Of a stretch of 5,577 nucleotides of DNA, positions 5,509 through 5,577 are shown piece by piece. Position 1 is the first letter of the stretch. Each line of letters opens with the position of its first letter. This DNA is from Lachnospiraceae bacterium UBA4380. Lineage in GTDB: Bacteria > Bacillota > Clostridia > Lachnospirales > Lachnospiraceae. The notes under the pieces are model-generated. The model saw only the letters and a program-made list of their open reading frames with translations, was not told where the DNA came from and did no database searches. Both the position numbers and the translations under genes were made by a program. The DNA is taken from positions 1 through 5,577 of the forward strand of contig DGRU01000173.1 in assembly GCA_002390025.1 (NCBI GenBank). The letters run 5' to 3'.

Positions 5509-5553
5509 AAAAATACCCGGAAAATGCATTCTTTGCACTTTCCGGGTATTTTT
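5509..5553 (-). terminator. Intrinsic terminator of the tRNA transcript
   Basis: AAAAATACCCGGAAA (5509-5523) and TTTCCGGGTATTTTT (5539-5553) form a perfect 15-bp stem. After one mismatch the inner TGCA/TGCA adds four pairs around a 5-nt loop. On the minus strand it follows the tRNA 3' end by two bases and continues into TTTTTAATTTATTTTT, so the tRNA is the last gene of its transcript. The symmetrical A/T tails may let it also stop plus-strand transcription, but no plus-strand gene is seen. Confidence 0.9.
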
Positions 5554-5555
5554 AC

Positions 5556-5577
5556 TGCCGGCAGTCGGGGTCGAACC
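5556..5577 (-). tRNA. tRNA 3' end (T-loop, T-stem and acceptor strand), cut by the window edge
   Basis: The minus strand reads GGTTCGACC (T-loop context), then CCGAC, the 3' strand of the T-stem, then TGCCGGC, the 3' acceptor strand, and A as discriminator base 73. The missing 5' acceptor strand should therefore be GCCGGCA. No CCA is encoded, since the next bases are GTAAAAA, so CCA would be added by nucleotidyltransferase. The anticodon lies outside the window, so identity cannot be read. A terminator follows immediately. Confidence 0.88.

Noticed and set aside
1..5577. CRISPR arrays, insertion sequences, phage or toxin-antitoxin genes
   Set aside because: No regularly spaced repeats, transposase, integrase or small paired genes were seen; the coding content is ordinary core metabolism and cell-wall function.

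Overview
The window looks like a chromosomal piece of an anaerobic, butyrate-type Firmicute (Clostridia, plausibly Lachnospiraceae). The reasons are clostridial-type etfB/etfA and hbd genes, a long-form hibernation factor, strong AGGAGG ribosome binding sites, AT-rich intergenic DNA between moderately GC-rich genes, and a tRNA without an encoded CCA. The family assignment is inference; no rRNA or other species marker is present. Every gene found lies on the minus strand, so transcription runs from high to low coordinates.

In transcription order: the 3' end of a tRNA gene (5556-5577, cut by the window edge) is followed by a strong symmetrical terminator (5509-5553). About 180 bp without a gene follows, holding a competing inverted-repeat structure (5351-5446). 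Next come a near-consensus sigma-A promoter (5300-5328) and a perfect TGTAAC-N5-TGTAAC direct repeat (5273-5289) that matches the WalR (YycF) box. These precede a secreted 507-residue NlpC/P60 cell-wall hydrolase with two SH3-like domains (3686-5209). Its transcript probably ends at a U-tailed hairpin (3541-3576), after a folded, repeat-bearing 3' UTR.

The next unit has an extended -10 promoter (3415-3443) and a leader of about 97 nt with duplicated boxes, then hpf (2784-3311), the long ribosome hibernation promoting factor. After 111 nt containing a GC-rich hairpin comes hbd (1794-2672), 3-hydroxybutyryl-CoA dehydrogenase. A 163-bp gap follows, with its own extended -10 promoter and a 17-bp imperfect inverted repeat. 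The etfB-etfA pair (827-1630 and 1-809, etfA truncated by the window) completes the layout.

Functionally, hbd and etfBA belong to the acetyl-CoA to butyryl-CoA route. Hbd reduces acetoacetyl-CoA. EtfAB normally passes electrons to butyryl-CoA dehydrogenase in the flavin-bifurcating complex that also reduces ferredoxin. No bcd lies between hbd and etfB, where it often sits; it may be outside the window. The most interesting non-coding signals are the WalR-like box with two possible promoters, the inverted repeat at the etfB promoter, a motif shared by the hbd and etfB upstream regions, and the duplicated boxes around the hpf promoter.
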